Positions 19,825 to 31,014 of a DNA stretch of 50,032 nucleotides are shown piece by piece. The DNA is taken from the NCBI GenBank assembly GCA_017305935.1, contig JAFKJU010000039.1, positions 1 through 50,032 on the forward strand, read 5' to 3'. Origin of the DNA: Hyphomicrobiales bacterium. Lineage in GTDB: Bacteria; Pseudomonadota; Alphaproteobacteria; Rhizobiales; Rhizobiaceae. The stretch's first letter is position 1. Every line of letters begins with the position of its first letter. The notes under the pieces are model-generated. The model did no database searches and had not been told where the DNA came from. It worked only from the letters and a program-made list of their open reading frames with translations. The position numbers and the translations under genes were made by a program.

Positions 19825-20244
19825 TTATTGCCCCGTCGGAACGCCCGTATTCGTGGCCGGAGCCGCCGGGGCCGGCGTCGTGGCCGCGCCATCGGTCGGA
19901 ACTGCCGTGCCTTCGCCCGGAGCCGGCGTGCCGGTGCCCTGAGCCGGGCCGAGCTGGTCGAGAACGCCGCTGCCCTGGCCGGCCGTGCCCTGCTGGATAC
20001 GGTCGAGGATATCGGTCGGGCGCGATTCGAAGCGCGACAGGATGCCGAGGCCGAGCGAGGTCGCGAAGAACAGCGCCGCCAGGATTGCAGTGGTGCGCGT
20101 CAGCGCATTGGCCGTGCCGCGCGCCGACATGAAGCCGGAGCCGCCGCCGATGCCGAGCCCGCCGCCTTCCGAACGCTGGATCAGCACGACGCCCACCAGG
20201 GCGAGCACGATCATGAGATGAATGACGATCAATACGGTCTGCAT
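19825..20244 (-). CDS. secG: Preprotein translocase subunit SecG
   Basis: Small inner-membrane partner of SecYE that assists protein export. It has two transmembrane helices (VLIVIHLMIVLALVGVVLIQ near the N-terminus and TTAILAALFFATSLGLGIL), joined by the conserved glycine-rich loop GGGLGIGGGSGFMSARGTAN. The tail of about 55 residues is low-complexity (Ala, Pro, Thr, Gly) as usual in Alphaproteobacteria. It lies between tpiA and pyrG on the same strand; tpiA ends upstream with 98 bases between. Confidence 0.93.
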   Translation of the reverse strand: MQTVLIVIHLMIVLALVGVVLIQRSEGGGLGIGGGSGFMSARGTANALTRTTAILAALFFATSLGLGILSRFESRPTDILDRIQQGTAGQGSGVLDQLGPAQGTGTPAPGEGTAVPTDGAATTPAPAAPATNTGVPTGQ

Positions 20245-20342
20245 GGGTTTCCAGTCCTGCCCTGAACCAGGGCAAAGTCAAAACGCGTTTGGCGGCTCTT
20301 TACATGAGGCCGCGGCCTATTCCAAGCCCCTGCGTGGTTTTC

Positions 20343-21113
20343 TCAATCCAGCAATTCTTTATACGCACCATAAATGGCGAGGAAATCCGCCGCTTTCAAG
20401 CTGGCGCCGCCGACCAGCGCGCCGTCGACATTGGCAATGCCCATCAGCTCGACCGCGTTGGAAGGCTTGACCGAGCCGCCGTAAAGAATGCGCATCACCT
20501 TGCCGGCGGCGCCGAAACGGGCGACCAGCTCGGCGCGCATGAAGGCATGGGCCTCCTCGACATCCGCCGCCGTCGGCGTCAGGCCGGTGCCGATCGCCCA
20601 GACCGGCTCATACGCGATGACGGTGTTTTCCGCCGTCGCACCGTCCGGCACCGAACCAGCAAGCTGGCGCTTGAGGATATCCAGCGTCTGTCCGTTCTTG
20701 CGCTCGTCCGCCGTCTCGCCGATGCAGACGATGGCGGTGAGATCGGCATCATGGGCGGCTTCGGCCTTGGCGCGTACCAGATGGTCGGTCTCGGCATGGT
20801 CGGTGCGGCGCTCGGAATGGCCGACGATGACATAGGTGCCGAAGCAATCGGCGATCATGGCGGCGGAAATATCGCCGGTATGGGCGCCGGAGACGTTCTG
20901 GTGGCAATCCTGCGCGCCGATGGCCAGCGGGCTGTCTGTGCAGAGCGCGGTCGCGACATAGAGCAGCGTCGAGGGCGGGCAGATCAGCGCCTCGACCCTG
21001 GCGGCCATCGGACCGCTGACGCCGGCCGCAATCGCCTTGATCTGGTCCAGCGAGTCGCGGGTGCCGTTCATCTTCCAGTTTCCCGCCACCAGCGGACGCA
21101 CGTCAGGTGTCAT
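20343..21113 (-). CDS. tpiA: Triosephosphate isomerase
   Basis: Interconverts dihydroxyacetone phosphate and glyceraldehyde 3-phosphate. The N-terminal substrate-binding GNWKMNG, catalytic His in IVGHSERR, catalytic Glu in [11 protein letters not shown], and the phosphate-binding [10 protein letters not shown] with GALVGGASL at the end are all present. 256 residues is standard. Start ATG 21113 has AAGGA upstream. Upstream gene of the tpiA-secG-pyrG series. Confidence 0.96.
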   Translation of the reverse strand: MTPDVRPLVAGNWKMNGTRDSLDQIKAIAAGVSGPMAARVEALICPPSTLLYVATALCTDSPLAIGAQDCHQNVSGAHTGDISAAMIADCFGTYVIVGHSERRTDHAETDHLVRAKAEAAHDADLTAIVCIGETADERKNGQTLDILKRQLAGSVPDGATAENTVIAYEPVWAIGTGLTPTAADVEEAHAFMRAELVARFGAAGKVMRILYGGSVKPSNAVELMGIANVDGALVGGASLKAADFLAIYGAYKELLD

Positions 21114-21350
21114 ACTCGTCGTTCCTTGCTTGTCGTGTGCGGGAAATACCTACCGTACCGTCAGCCGACTTACGCTACGGCAAGGCGCTCTTCCCTTGAA
21201 ATGCCTCGGTCTCTGTCTTAACCGGACTTTCCGCATAATCAACGGGATTCACGGCCGCCCGCCGCAAGTCCGCCCGATTCGGCCGCAGAAGATCGCCGGA
21301 ACTTTCGATTTCGCGTCTGCGTTTCTACGAGAGGGAAAGGATCACGAGAC

Positions 21351-21437
21351 ATGAGCGACCTTCTTGTTCATTACGCGGTGATCGGCGCCATTGCGACGGT
21401 CATCACCAGCGCCCTGTACGTCGCCTTGCACGGATGA
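21351..21437 (+). CDS. 28-residue single-span membrane microprotein
   Basis: Short gene with ATG at 21351 and a purine-rich ribosome-binding site (GAGGGAAAGG). It encodes MSDLLVHYAVIGAIATVITS followed by ALYVALHG, essentially one membrane helix with a short polar start. It occupies the gap between divergent tpiA and the convergent hydrolase gene, whose stop is eight bases further. Such tiny hydrophobic proteins are easily missed. No family is recognised; the good ribosome-binding site and clean helix argue for a real gene. Confidence 0.5.
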   Translation: MSDLLVHYAVIGAIATVITSALYVALHG

Positions 21438-21444
21438 CTGCAGA

Positions 21445-22323
21445 TCAACGCGAAAGCAGCCAGTTCAGAACCTCGCGCCAGTCGGTCATGCGCACCGGCG
21501 TTCCATGCGAACCTGTTTCGAAAAGGGTAAAACGTACCGGATAACCCGCCTTGTGCAGCCGGTCGTAAAGGGCGATCTGGTCGGTCGCGGCATAGACCTT
21601 GTCGGCGCTGCCATGGGTGAAGAAAACAGGCTTTTTCGCTTTATGGAATGCGCTCTTCAAAAAGTCCGGATCGGTCGCCCCACCCAGAACCGCCATGCCG
21701 GACAAGGCCGCAACGGCCTTCGCATCGCGCGAAATACCCCAGCAGATAAAGCTGCCCATCGAGGCGCAGGTGAGGATCACCGGCCGGCCGGGCGCTTGCG
21801 CCGCCGCATGGGCGATGAGATCGGCAATACCGGCAGCACCGGCGCTGTCGAAGCTTTTGACGCTCGGGGCGTAGTAGACGCCGCCGTTTTCCACCGCGAG
21901 GTTCTTCAGCCGGTTGAAATTGCCGCCGAACGTATAGTCGTTGGCCCCCAGCCGGCGGTCGCCGCCGCGCCCGTGGATGAAGATGACGGTGAAGGCCGCC
22001 CCTGCCGCCTGACCGGCGCGAAAGACGTCCAGCGGGCCGGAGGGCAGCGCCAGCGTCTCGTTCGCCTGCGCCTTGCGGACGCCGAGCGAGACATAGGCGG
22101 ATTTGACCCGCTTTTCGGGGATCTGGTCGCGACCGTTGATGTCGCGCATTTCCTGGTAATCGACATGGCGGAAATCGCCGCCGTCGCGCTGGTCGAGGAG
22201 AATCTGTGCCGAAAACAGCTCGTCCTTGAACGGTTTCAGCGGCCCCGCAGCCTGCGACAAAGCCGGCGAAATCAGCGAAAGTGCCGCCGCGAAGGCCAGA
22301 AAACGGAAATGAACTGTGGACAT
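21445..22323 (-). CDS. Secreted alpha/beta-hydrolase (esterase/depolymerase-like)
   Basis: Starts MSTVHFRFLAFAAALSLISP at 22323 with a signal peptide (cleavage probably after SQA). The mature part is an alpha/beta hydrolase: oxyanion region VIFIHGRGGDRR, nucleophile elbow LTCASMGSFICWG (serine in CASMGS), acid region THGSADKVYAATDQIALYD and catalytic His in ETGSHGTPVRMTDW. About 292 residues. Substrate unknown; the class includes polyhydroxyalkanoate depolymerases and feruloyl-type esterases. It is divergent from parE. Confidence 0.75.
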   Translation of the reverse strand: MSTVHFRFLAFAAALSLISPALSQAAGPLKPFKDELFSAQILLDQRDGGDFRHVDYQEMRDINGRDQIPEKRVKSAYVSLGVRKAQANETLALPSGPLDVFRAGQAAGAAFTVIFIHGRGGDRRLGANDYTFGGNFNRLKNLAVENGGVYYAPSVKSFDSAGAAGIADLIAHAAAQAPGRPVILTCASMGSFICWGISRDAKAVAALSGMAVLGGATDPDFLKSAFHKAKKPVFFTHGSADKVYAATDQIALYDRLHKAGYPVRFTLFETGSHGTPVRMTDWREVLNWLLSR

Positions 22324-22517
22324 GTGGCCGCTTACCTGTTGTGGATAAGGTTGAGCCTTGCCATCGCGGACGGCTCGACGCAATCCTTGTTGCCAAATAT
22401 GTTCCCGATATGTTTACGGGAATCACGCCCGATTCGCCGGGCATCAGGATTGAAGGACGCGGCATGCGCCGAAACGTTGCGCGACATGCGCCTGAGGAAG
22501 CCGATCTGAAAAGCTCG

Positions 22518-24584
<2,067 letters not shown>

Positions 24585-24604
24585 GCGCGCTCTCCGTTCC
24601 GGTG

Positions 24605-24637
24605 CCGTAAATCGCCGCCATACGGCGATTTACGGTT
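24605..24637 (+). terminator. Hairpin terminator after parE
   Basis: CCGTAAATCGCCG (24605-24617) pairs perfectly with CGGCGATTTACGG (24623-24635), with a 5-base loop, 20 bases after the parE stop. Only TT follows, so it may act mainly as a 3'-end stabilising hairpin. Confidence 0.6.
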
Positions 24638-24882
24638 AAGCCTTCCTTAAGTCGCAATTTCCTGCTCAAGGCATGCTGCGCGCCGGGTCCGGCGGGCGCA
24701 AACTGCGGGGTGCGAAGCTGTTAACGCAGCTTCGCCATATTGTCTTAGCCATTGCCTGCCACAATAGCCGCGGTTGATCGCCCGAAAGATGCGGTTGCGC
24801 CGCCTTGCAACATCGGCATCGATCTCCCATAGTTTGAAGACCTGAAACCGCGAAGATACTGACTTTGAGCTCCTTGGAACCG
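24638..24882. other. Intergenic region upstream of permease gene, with inverted repeat
   Basis: No gene is supported. It holds an inverted repeat GCGAAGCTG-ttaacg-CAGCTTCGC (24712-24735), a 9-base-pair hairpin or operator candidate, about 150 bases upstream of the permease start. No clear sigma70 promoter could be picked by eye. Confidence 0.35.
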
Positions 24883-26058
24883 ATGAGACACCGAAACGAA
24901 CAGCGCTGGCTCGGCCCCGCGACGCCGCCGCGCACGGCGCTGGTGTCCTCAGTCTCGGCCGCGCGCTGGCTGCTGGTGCTGATCGTCGCCGCGGGCATCT
25001 ATTTCTTCTACGGTTTCGTCGTTCCGGTGCTGGCCGCCCTCGTCATCGGCTTTGCAAGCTGGCCGCTGTTCAAGCGTCTGCAGCGCCATGTCGGCGGCAG
25101 TTCCACCATCGCAGCCTCCCTCGCCATCGCGCTGATTCTCACCTTCCTGGTCGTGCCGCTGACGATCGCCGTGCTCTACACGATCGACGAAGTGCGGCAG
25201 TGGGTGATGTGGGTGATCGAGGCCAACCGCGAAGGCTCGACCGCGCCGGACTGGATGCTGGCATTGCCGGTCGTCGGCGACTGGATCGGCGACATGTGGG
25301 CGAAACATATCGGCAGCCCCGGCGCCATCGGCGCACTGATCCAGATGGCGAGCGGCGCCAATATCGGCAATATCTACCGCGCGGTGCTGGCCGCCGGCGG
25401 CGGCGCCTTCCACCTTTTCCTGACGTTGCTGTTCATGATGATCGCGTTGTTTTTCGTCTATCGCAACGGCGCTGATTTTTCCCGCCAGGTCGACCTGATC
25501 GGCGAACGCATCCTGCCGACCCGCTGGGAGCGCATTTCCCGCGTCGTGCCGGCGACCATCAGTTCCACCGTCACCGGCATGACCCTGATCGCCATCGGCG
25601 AGGGCATCGTGCTCGGCACCGCCTATTGGGTGGCGGGCGTGCCCTCGCCCGTGACGCTCGGCGTCATCACCGGATTCATGGCGCTGGTGCCGGGGGGCGC
25701 ACCGCTGTCCTTCACGCTGATTTCGCTCTATCTCATTGCCAGCGGCAACCCGGTATCCGGCATCGGCCTGTTCCTCTGGGGCTCGATCGAGCTGTTCATC
25801 GTCGACAAGACCTTGCGCCCTCGCCTCGTTGGCGGACCGATCAAGCTGCCTTTCCTGCCGACGTTCTTCGGGTTGATCGGAGGTGTCAAGACGATGGGTT
25901 TCCTCGGTCTGTTCATCGGCCCCGTTCTGATGGCCCTGCTGGTCGCCATCTGGCGCGAATGGCTGCGCGAGGCGGAACTGACCGCCGTCGACGAGCAGGA
26001 GGCCAGCATGCCGCCGCCGAAACCGGCGCCGGTTTCCAAGACGCAGGAAGTCGTCTGA
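24883..26058 (+). CDS. AI-2E-family (PerM/YdiK-like) membrane permease
   Basis: Inner-membrane protein of about 391 residues in the AI-2E transporter family, whose members have been linked to autoinducer-2 export, Na+/H+ exchange or unknown transport. Hydrophobic helices include WLLVLIVAAGIYFFYGFVV, TIAASLAIALILTFLVVPLT, AFHLFLTLLFMMIALFFVYR, the family-signature region TLGVITGFMALVPGGAPLSF, and GFLGLFIGPVLMALLVAIWR. ATG 24883 (MRHRNEQRW) is preferred over TTG 24865. The stop abuts the stop of the DUF2336 gene (TGATCA at 26056-26061). Confidence 0.85.
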   Translation: MRHRNEQRWLGPATPPRTALVSSVSAARWLLVLIVAAGIYFFYGFVVPVLAALVIGFASWPLFKRLQRHVGGSSTIAASLAIALILTFLVVPLTIAVLYTIDEVRQWVMWVIEANREGSTAPDWMLALPVVGDWIGDMWAKHIGSPGAIGALIQMASGANIGNIYRAVLAAGGGAFHLFLTLLFMMIALFFVYRNGADFSRQVDLIGERILPTRWERISRVVPATISSTVTGMTLIAIGEGIVLGTAYWVAGVPSPVTLGVITGFMALVPGGAPLSFTLISLYLIASGNPVSGIGLFLWGSIELFIVDKTLRPRLVGGPIKLPFLPTFFGLIGGVKTMGFLGLFIGPVLMALLVAIWREWLREAELTAVDEQEASMPPPKPAPVSKTQEVV

Positions 26059-27174
26059 TCAGGCGGCCAGTGTTGCGCTGGCGCGCGCCGCCTGCCGTTC
26101 CTCGGCGATCCGCAATTTCTCGACCATGGCCAGCAATTCGCCGATCGCAGGCGTTCCCGCGTGACGAAAGCGGCCAAGCAATTCCTCGGCCACATCGTGA
26201 ACCCCGGAGGCGACGGCATGGGCGCCGCGCCATATCAGCGTCGCCTCGACGAAGACCGGGCTGATCTCGCGCGACAGGCCCGCCGATTCGTAGAGCGCCC
26301 GGATGGCATGGGCGCGACCGCCGGCGACGATGGCGCGCACCCGCCGCTCCTCCAGCCCCGACAGCGACACCAGTGCGGCGGCGATGAAATCCACCTTGCC
26401 GGAACATAGCGCATGCATCAGGAAGGCCGGTGTCAGCCGCCCTTCGCGGCGCAGGTGTTCGACGAGTGCCGGCAGTTCGCCCGCCTCAACTGCGCCGATC
26501 ATCGCCACCGTCGCGACCTCCTTGGCCTCATGGACGATACGCTCCACCCGCTGTTCGCCGACCAGCGCCTGCACCAGCCCGAATCCGACAAGCGCCCGCC
26601 CGACATGCTGCATCAGGCTGTGGCGGGCATTGGCCGGCAGATCGTCGCGCTCCAGCAGAACGGTGCGCACGCCGCAATCATGGCCGTGGCGCTGGGCGAT
26701 ACGCTCCAGCGTGCCACGTCCGAGTTTCACGTCGGGATTGTCGAGCAACACGGCGACTTCCACCGCCTCGCCGACTTCGACGATCGCCGCAGCGACACCG
26801 CGCGACAGCTTCGGCCTGGCGGCGATCAGTGCCCGGTTGGTGGCCGATCCGCGCCCGATCAGGTCGACGAGATCGTCATCGGTAAGCGCCGGCGAGTTGA
26901 TGAGGATGGTGGCGGCAATTTCCGGCTGGTCTTCGGCAAGCGACAGCACGACGGTGCGCGGCGCGGCCGCACTGGCGCACAGGGATTCGGCCAAAGCCAG
27001 CCGCACCACCGGCGATGGATCGTCGAGCAGGTAATTCAAGGCCATGGCCGCCGCGTCGCGTTCACGCGACGTGATGCGCTCCATCAGGAAAGCCCGTGCC
27101 AAAGCCCTGGCGGCACGCGCCCTGTCGGAGGTTTTCGCCCCTTCAACCCAGCGAAGAAATGCCTGAACGATCAC
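26059..27174 (-). CDS. DUF2336 helical-repeat protein
   Basis: All-helical alphaproteobacterial protein of unknown function, likely HEAT-like. It begins IVQAFLRWVEGAKTSDRARA. Its DUF2336 core includes LNYLLDDPSPVVRLALAESL, ALTDDDLVDLIGRG and EVAVLLDNPDVKLGRGTLER; the C-terminal part is more variable (VEATLIWRGAHAVASGVHDV). The chosen start is GTG at 27174, supported by CGAGG just upstream; an ATG at 27282 adds 36 unconserved-looking residues. About 371 residues. Family members are often near genes of motility or cell-cycle functions, but no such neighbour is present here. Confidence 0.75.
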   Translation of the reverse strand: MIVQAFLRWVEGAKTSDRARAARALARAFLMERITSRERDAAAMALNYLLDDPSPVVRLALAESLCASAAAPRTVVLSLAEDQPEIAATILINSPALTDDDLVDLIGRGSATNRALIAARPKLSRGVAAAIVEVGEAVEVAVLLDNPDVKLGRGTLERIAQRHGHDCGVRTVLLERDDLPANARHSLMQHVGRALVGFGLVQALVGEQRVERIVHEAKEVATVAMIGAVEAGELPALVEHLRREGRLTPAFLMHALCSGKVDFIAAALVSLSGLEERRVRAIVAGGRAHAIRALYESAGLSREISPVFVEATLIWRGAHAVASGVHDVAEELLGRFRHAGTPAIGELLAMVEKLRIAEERQAARASATLAA

Positions 27175-27382
27175 CGTGACCTCGAAGACTGCGTATGAAT
27201 CGGAAACACGAAAACACAGTAACCGGCAATGGTTTAAGATTTCTTCACCATGTTTCTTAACGCGAACCCCGGCGAATGCCATCCTGCTTCGCCAAGGCGG
27301 TTGAAAGCGCTGTCCCGGCCATTTAAGGATCTGTTCAGCCGCATGTGCGGCGGCAATCGGTCACCTCTCGCGAGACGGAAGC
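27175..27382. promoter_or_regulatory. Divergent promoter region, DUF2336 gene / CitE-like gene
   Basis: 208 bases between two divergently transcribed genes. It contains an AT-richer core near 27230-27270 (TTTAAGATTTCTTCACCATG). Both promoters must lie here, but no pair of boxes stands out and no operator symmetry was seen. Confidence 0.3.
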
Positions 27383-28270
27383 ATGATGAAGCGATCCTGG
27401 CTTCTGGTCCCGGGACTGGACAAGGCCCTTCTGGGGGACAGCCGCCAGAGCGGCGCCGACGTGCTGGTCGCCGATCTCGCCAGCGTCGTGCCGCCGCTGA
27501 AGGCGCAGGCGCGCGAGGCAACCCAGCAATTCCTCAGCGACCGTCCCGCCATCCGCGAGCGCGAGGCGCGCTGCTTCGTGCTGATCCATCCTCATGCCTC
27601 GGGCCTGATGGAAAAGGATCTGGATGCGGCGACGCGCGGACGGGCGGACGGCATCGTGCTTCCGGGCGTGCGGGCGGCGGCCGATATCCAGCGGCTCGAC
27701 GCCATGCTGTCGGCCCGCGAGGCGATCTTCGGCATCCATCCGGGCATGACGCGCATCGTTGCGCTCTGCGGCGACAATGCGCTCGGCATCCTCAACACCG
27801 GCGAGAACATGGGCCGCGCCTCGCCGCGCCTGGATGCGCTGGGCTGGTCGATGCCGGCGCTGGCCGGAAGCCTCGGCGCCTGCCGCACCCATGAGGATGA
27901 CGGACGCCTGAGCGATGCCCTGCGGCTTGCCCGCGCCGCCGTGCTGACGGCTGCGGCAGCGGCCGGCATCGGCGCCATCGACTCCGCCTCCGGCCTGTTC
28001 GGCAGCGACCGCCTGGCACGCGATTGCCGTGAGGCCAAGGCCGATGGCTTCACCGGAAAGTTCGCCCTGCACAAGACGCAACTGCCCATCGTCAACGCTC
28101 TCTTCACCCCGGACCGCAACGAGATTGCCCGCGCCCGCGCCATTGTCGATCTCTTCGAAACCGCCGACCGCGGCACCTGCTTTGCTCCCGATGGCCGCGC
28201 GCTCGGCGAAGTCGATCTGCGTCGCGCCCGCCGCCTTCTCGAACATGCCGGGCCGGAGGCCGAAGCTTGA
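27383..28270 (+). CDS. CitE/HpcH-like CoA ester lyase family protein with altered metal site
   Basis: 295-residue TIM-barrel protein. The fold pattern matches CitE: opening SWLLVPGLDKALL, strand ADVLVADLASVVPPLKAQAR, GRADGIVLPGVRAAADIQRL, RLARAAVLTAAAAAGIGAID and a late GKFALHKTQLPIVNALFTP. In typical CitE/HpcH proteins the first strand reads DLEDAV, and a conserved Glu (VETARG region) and a Glu/Asp pair (GAEDL region) bind magnesium. Here these positions appear as DLASV, CGDNALG and WSMPALAGS, so the metal ligands seem lost. It may have a changed reaction or be a non-catalytic paralogue. It is followed closely by a convergent nitroreductase gene. Confidence 0.7.
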   Translation: MMKRSWLLVPGLDKALLGDSRQSGADVLVADLASVVPPLKAQAREATQQFLSDRPAIREREARCFVLIHPHASGLMEKDLDAATRGRADGIVLPGVRAAADIQRLDAMLSAREAIFGIHPGMTRIVALCGDNALGILNTGENMGRASPRLDALGWSMPALAGSLGACRTHEDDGRLSDALRLARAAVLTAAAAAGIGAIDSASGLFGSDRLARDCREAKADGFTGKFALHKTQLPIVNALFTPDRNEIARARAIVDLFETADRGTCFAPDGRALGEVDLRRARRLLEHAGPEAEA

Positions 28271-28290
28271 GGCGTCTTCGGCCGCCTATT

Positions 28291-28875
28291 TCACTCGGCC
28301 TCGCCGACCCAGGTGACGATATCGGCAAGCTCCGGACGGGGGCGCTCGACGGCGGGAAAATCGCTGGATCCGATATGAATGAAGCCGGCGACCTTTTCAT
28401 TGTCGCTGATCCCCAGCAGCGGATAGGCGCGGTTATCATAGGCAAACCATTCGGTCAGCCAGTTGGCCACGTATCCATGGGCGTTGGCTGAGACCAGCAG
28501 GTTCATGCACAGCGCCCCGGCGGACATGATCTGTTCCCATTCCGGAATTTTCACATGCGGCGCGGCGCGGCTGACGACGGCGATGACAACCGGGGCACGG
28601 GTGAAGCGGCTGCGCTCGACCTCGATCAGTTCGGCCGAAAGCTCGGGCTCGATAGCAAGCCGCAGCTTCAGCAATTCCTCGCCGATGCGGGCACGCTCGG
28701 CGCCGCGATAGACGACCAATCGCCATGGCGCCAGCTTGCCGTGATCGGGCACCCGCACAGCCAAACGCAGGATCTCCTCCAGCTCCGCCTTGGAAGGACC
28801 GGGGTCGCGCATCTGGAAGGCAGGGATGGAGCGGCGTACCGCGAGATAGTCGCGAAGTGAAATGTTCTGGGTCAT
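28291..28875 (-). CDS. Nitroreductase family protein (FMN-dependent)
   Basis: Predicted flavin oxidoreductase of the YdjA-type single-domain nitroreductases (about 190 residues). N-terminal FMN-binding pattern [20 protein letters not shown] and [18 protein letters not shown], then the dimer and flavin region [20 protein letters not shown] with [10 protein letters not shown], and the closing [18 protein letters not shown] match the family. The start MTQNISLRD at 28875 was chosen; a much longer in-frame extension lacks family features. Natural substrate unknown. Confidence 0.85.
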   Translation of the reverse strand: MTQNISLRDYLAVRRSIPAFQMRDPGPSKAELEEILRLAVRVPDHGKLAPWRLVVYRGAERARIGEELLKLRLAIEPELSAELIEVERSRFTRAPVVIAVVSRAAPHVKIPEWEQIMSAGALCMNLLVSANAHGYVANWLTEWFAYDNRAYPLLGISDNEKVAGFIHIGSSDFPAVERPRPELADIVTWVGEAE

Positions 28876-28976
28876 CGGCAATCGCTTTCGATCGAATTGT
28901 CTGGATAAGAGCCTTGAATTTGCCACCGGCTTGGTCTTCAAGTGAAGGCAGCAGTCATAGAAGTCAACGGGTCGAG

Positions 28977-29957
28977 ATGTCGCCACGCTCCACTGCCGCA
29001 CGCATCGGCTTGCTTTTTCTTGCAATCGTTTCAGCCACAGCGCCGATCCGCGCCGAAGACGATCCGTTCGCAAACTTCAAGCAACTCGATACAACGGCGA
29101 AAATGCCGAAGCTGAACGCCTTTTCGGCGACGGGCCTCGCCAACCAGCCGGCGGCGGACCTGCGCGAAATTTCCATGGAAGCCAAGCTGACCTCGGAAGG
29201 GCAGCCGATGGAGGAAGGCCTCTCCTGGCGCGTCTTCAGCCCCATTCCCGGTGCCGATGGCAAGCTGCCGCTGGTTGCCTCCTCCGAGGGCGGCTCGGCG
29301 CGGTTCCAGCTGGCGCCCGGCGATTATTTCGTCAATGTCGCCTTCGGCCGCGCCGGCGCCACGAAAAAACTGTTCGTACCGCAAGCCGGCGACGTCAACA
29401 AGCAGGTGCTGGTGCTCGATGCCGGCGGTATCGTGCTGAACGCCGTTTCCGGTCCGGATGTGCGCATCCCGCCGAAGGAACTCAGCTTCAGTATCTATTC
29501 GGCGGAAGTGCGCGATGACGGCGAGCGCGGCCTGGTCATGGCCGATGTCGATCCCGGCACCGTCGTGCGGCTCAATGCCGGCACCTACCACGTCGTTTCC
29601 GAATATGGCGACGTCAATGCGGTCATCCGCGCCGATATCCAGGTGGAGGCCGGCAAGCTCACCGAAGCGACGATCCAGCACCGCGCCGCAAAGATCACCC
29701 TCAAGCTGGTCGCCGATACCGGCGGCGAAGCGCTGGCCGACACCGCATGGTCGATCCTCGCCAGCTCGGGCGATATCGTCGGCGAAAGCGTCAGCGCCTT
29801 CCCGACCATGGTTCTCGCCGAAGGCACTTATACCGCCATCGCCAAGAACAAGGACAAGATCTATCAGCGCGACTTCACCGTCGAGGCCGGCCACAACACC
29901 GAAGTCGAAGTATTGATGAAGGCGCCGAAGGCCGCCGAAGACGTCGAGGCGGATTGA
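28977..29957 (+). CDS. Secreted protein with three tandem beta-sandwich-like repeats
   Basis: 326 residues starting [20 protein letters not shown] with a signal peptide (cleavage near APIRA). The mature protein contains three similar units: [15 protein letters not shown]...[31 protein letters not shown]...[14 protein letters not shown] and [15 protein letters not shown]...[14 protein letters not shown]. Each ends in G-(D/T)-Y and a short aromatic strand, then V.AG. Such units resemble carboxypeptidase-regulatory-like or Ig-like folds. No catalytic motif is seen. Probably a periplasmic or envelope protein of unknown role. Confidence 0.65.
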   Translation: MSPRSTAARIGLLFLAIVSATAPIRAEDDPFANFKQLDTTAKMPKLNAFSATGLANQPAADLREISMEAKLTSEGQPMEEGLSWRVFSPIPGADGKLPLVASSEGGSARFQLAPGDYFVNVAFGRAGATKKLFVPQAGDVNKQVLVLDAGGIVLNAVSGPDVRIPPKELSFSIYSAEVRDDGERGLVMADVDPGTVVRLNAGTYHVVSEYGDVNAVIRADIQVEAGKLTEATIQHRAAKITLKLVADTGGEALADTAWSILASSGDIVGESVSAFPTMVLAEGTYTAIAKNKDKIYQRDFTVEAGHNTEVEVLMKAPKAAEDVEAD

Positions 29958-29992
29958 AACGTCATCCCGGTCGCGGCTTTGCTGACATCGAA

Positions 29993-30829
29993 TCAGCCGG
30001 CCCGGCGCAAGAATGCCCGGCGCGGCGGCGCCATCGAAAACACGGCGTCGTAAAGCCGCGTCAGCAGGTTCTTGCGGTCGCCGTTGTCGAGTTCTTCCCA
30101 GCGCATCACCTGGCCGACGCGGGCGGCGATGGTCGAACCCGACAGGCGGCGGAACTCGCGGATCAGCAGTGAAATGCGCAGCGTCAGCGAAATCCTGCTG
30201 GCGAGATGGAACAGCCGCCCGTTCTGGCCCTCGAAATAGACCGGGATGACGCTCGCCTTGGCGGACTGGATGAGTTTTGCGGGAAACATCTTCCACGGCA
30301 GATCCTCGGCGCGTCCGAAACCCTTCTTTGCCGTCGCGACGCCGCCGGCCGGGAAGACGATGATCGTCGTTCCGTCCTTCAAAAGCTTCACCGCGTCGTT
30401 GCGGGTCTTCATGTTGAGCGCCAGCGCTTCCTTGGTTTCCTCAAAGGAGATCGGCAGCGAATAGGGCGCCATTTCCGGCACCTTGAGAAGCTCGTTATTG
30501 ATCAGCACCTTGAAGGGACGGCCAAGCTGCTCGGCCAGCGCCAGGATGGCGATGCCGTCGCCGATGCCGAAGGGATGGTTGGCGACGATGACCACCGGCG
30601 TTTCCGGCAGGTTTTTCGGCGGCCATTCGCCGCGCACCGACAGGCGCACATCGATGAGATCGAGCATCCGGGCGAAAACCCCTTCGGTCTTGCCCGCCAC
30701 ATCGCGCGCCCAGGCCTCATAGAGGCGGGCATAACGATTGCGCCCGGAAAGACCTTCGATGGAACGGATGAACCAGCGCTTCAGCCGCGGATCGTTTTCG
30801 TTGGCATAGGAAAGCTTGTCGAAATTCAA
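29993..30829 (-). CDS. PlsC-like lysophospholipid acyltransferase
   Basis: 278-residue glycerolipid acyltransferase-fold protein. The catalytic HX4D box is in VVIVANHPFGIGDGIAILAL (H and D), followed by the substrate motif INNELLKVPEMAPYSLPISF, the block III FPAGGVATAKKGFGRAEDLP and block IV IPVYFEGQNGRLFHLAS. Likely acylates a lysolipid (phosphatidic acid or ornithine-lipid route); the exact acceptor is not decidable. It lies downstream of thrS with a terminator between, so it is probably separately transcribed. Confidence 0.8.
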   Translation of the reverse strand: MNFDKLSYANENDPRLKRWFIRSIEGLSGRNRYARLYEAWARDVAGKTEGVFARMLDLIDVRLSVRGEWPPKNLPETPVVIVANHPFGIGDGIAILALAEQLGRPFKVLINNELLKVPEMAPYSLPISFEETKEALALNMKTRNDAVKLLKDGTTIIVFPAGGVATAKKGFGRAEDLPWKMFPAKLIQSAKASVIPVYFEGQNGRLFHLASRISLTLRISLLIREFRRLSGSTIAARVGQVMRWEELDNGDRKNLLTRLYDAVFSMAPPRRAFLRRAG

Positions 30830-30916
30830 ATCTCAGCCGGGTTTCCCCGCCCCTTCAGTCCCACGGGACCCGTTTTGCCAAGCCGGTTCCGATCCGTTGC
30901 CCCTCGATCGGCCAGC

Positions 30917-30940
30917 AAAAAGGCCGGCGAACCGGCCTTT
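30917..30940 (-). terminator. Rho-independent terminator of thrS
   Basis: Minus-strand AAGGCCGG-ttcg-CCGGCCTT (30939-30920), a stable stem with a UUCG-type tetraloop, is followed by TTTGC. It is 75 bases beyond the thrS stop. The A and T flanks are symmetrical, so it could act in both directions. Confidence 0.8.
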
Positions 30941-31014
30941 CCAATCGCGTATATAACACACAGATGACGAAATTCTGACAGCGCCGAATGCCGGCGCCAC
31001 CAGAAACCTTCGTA

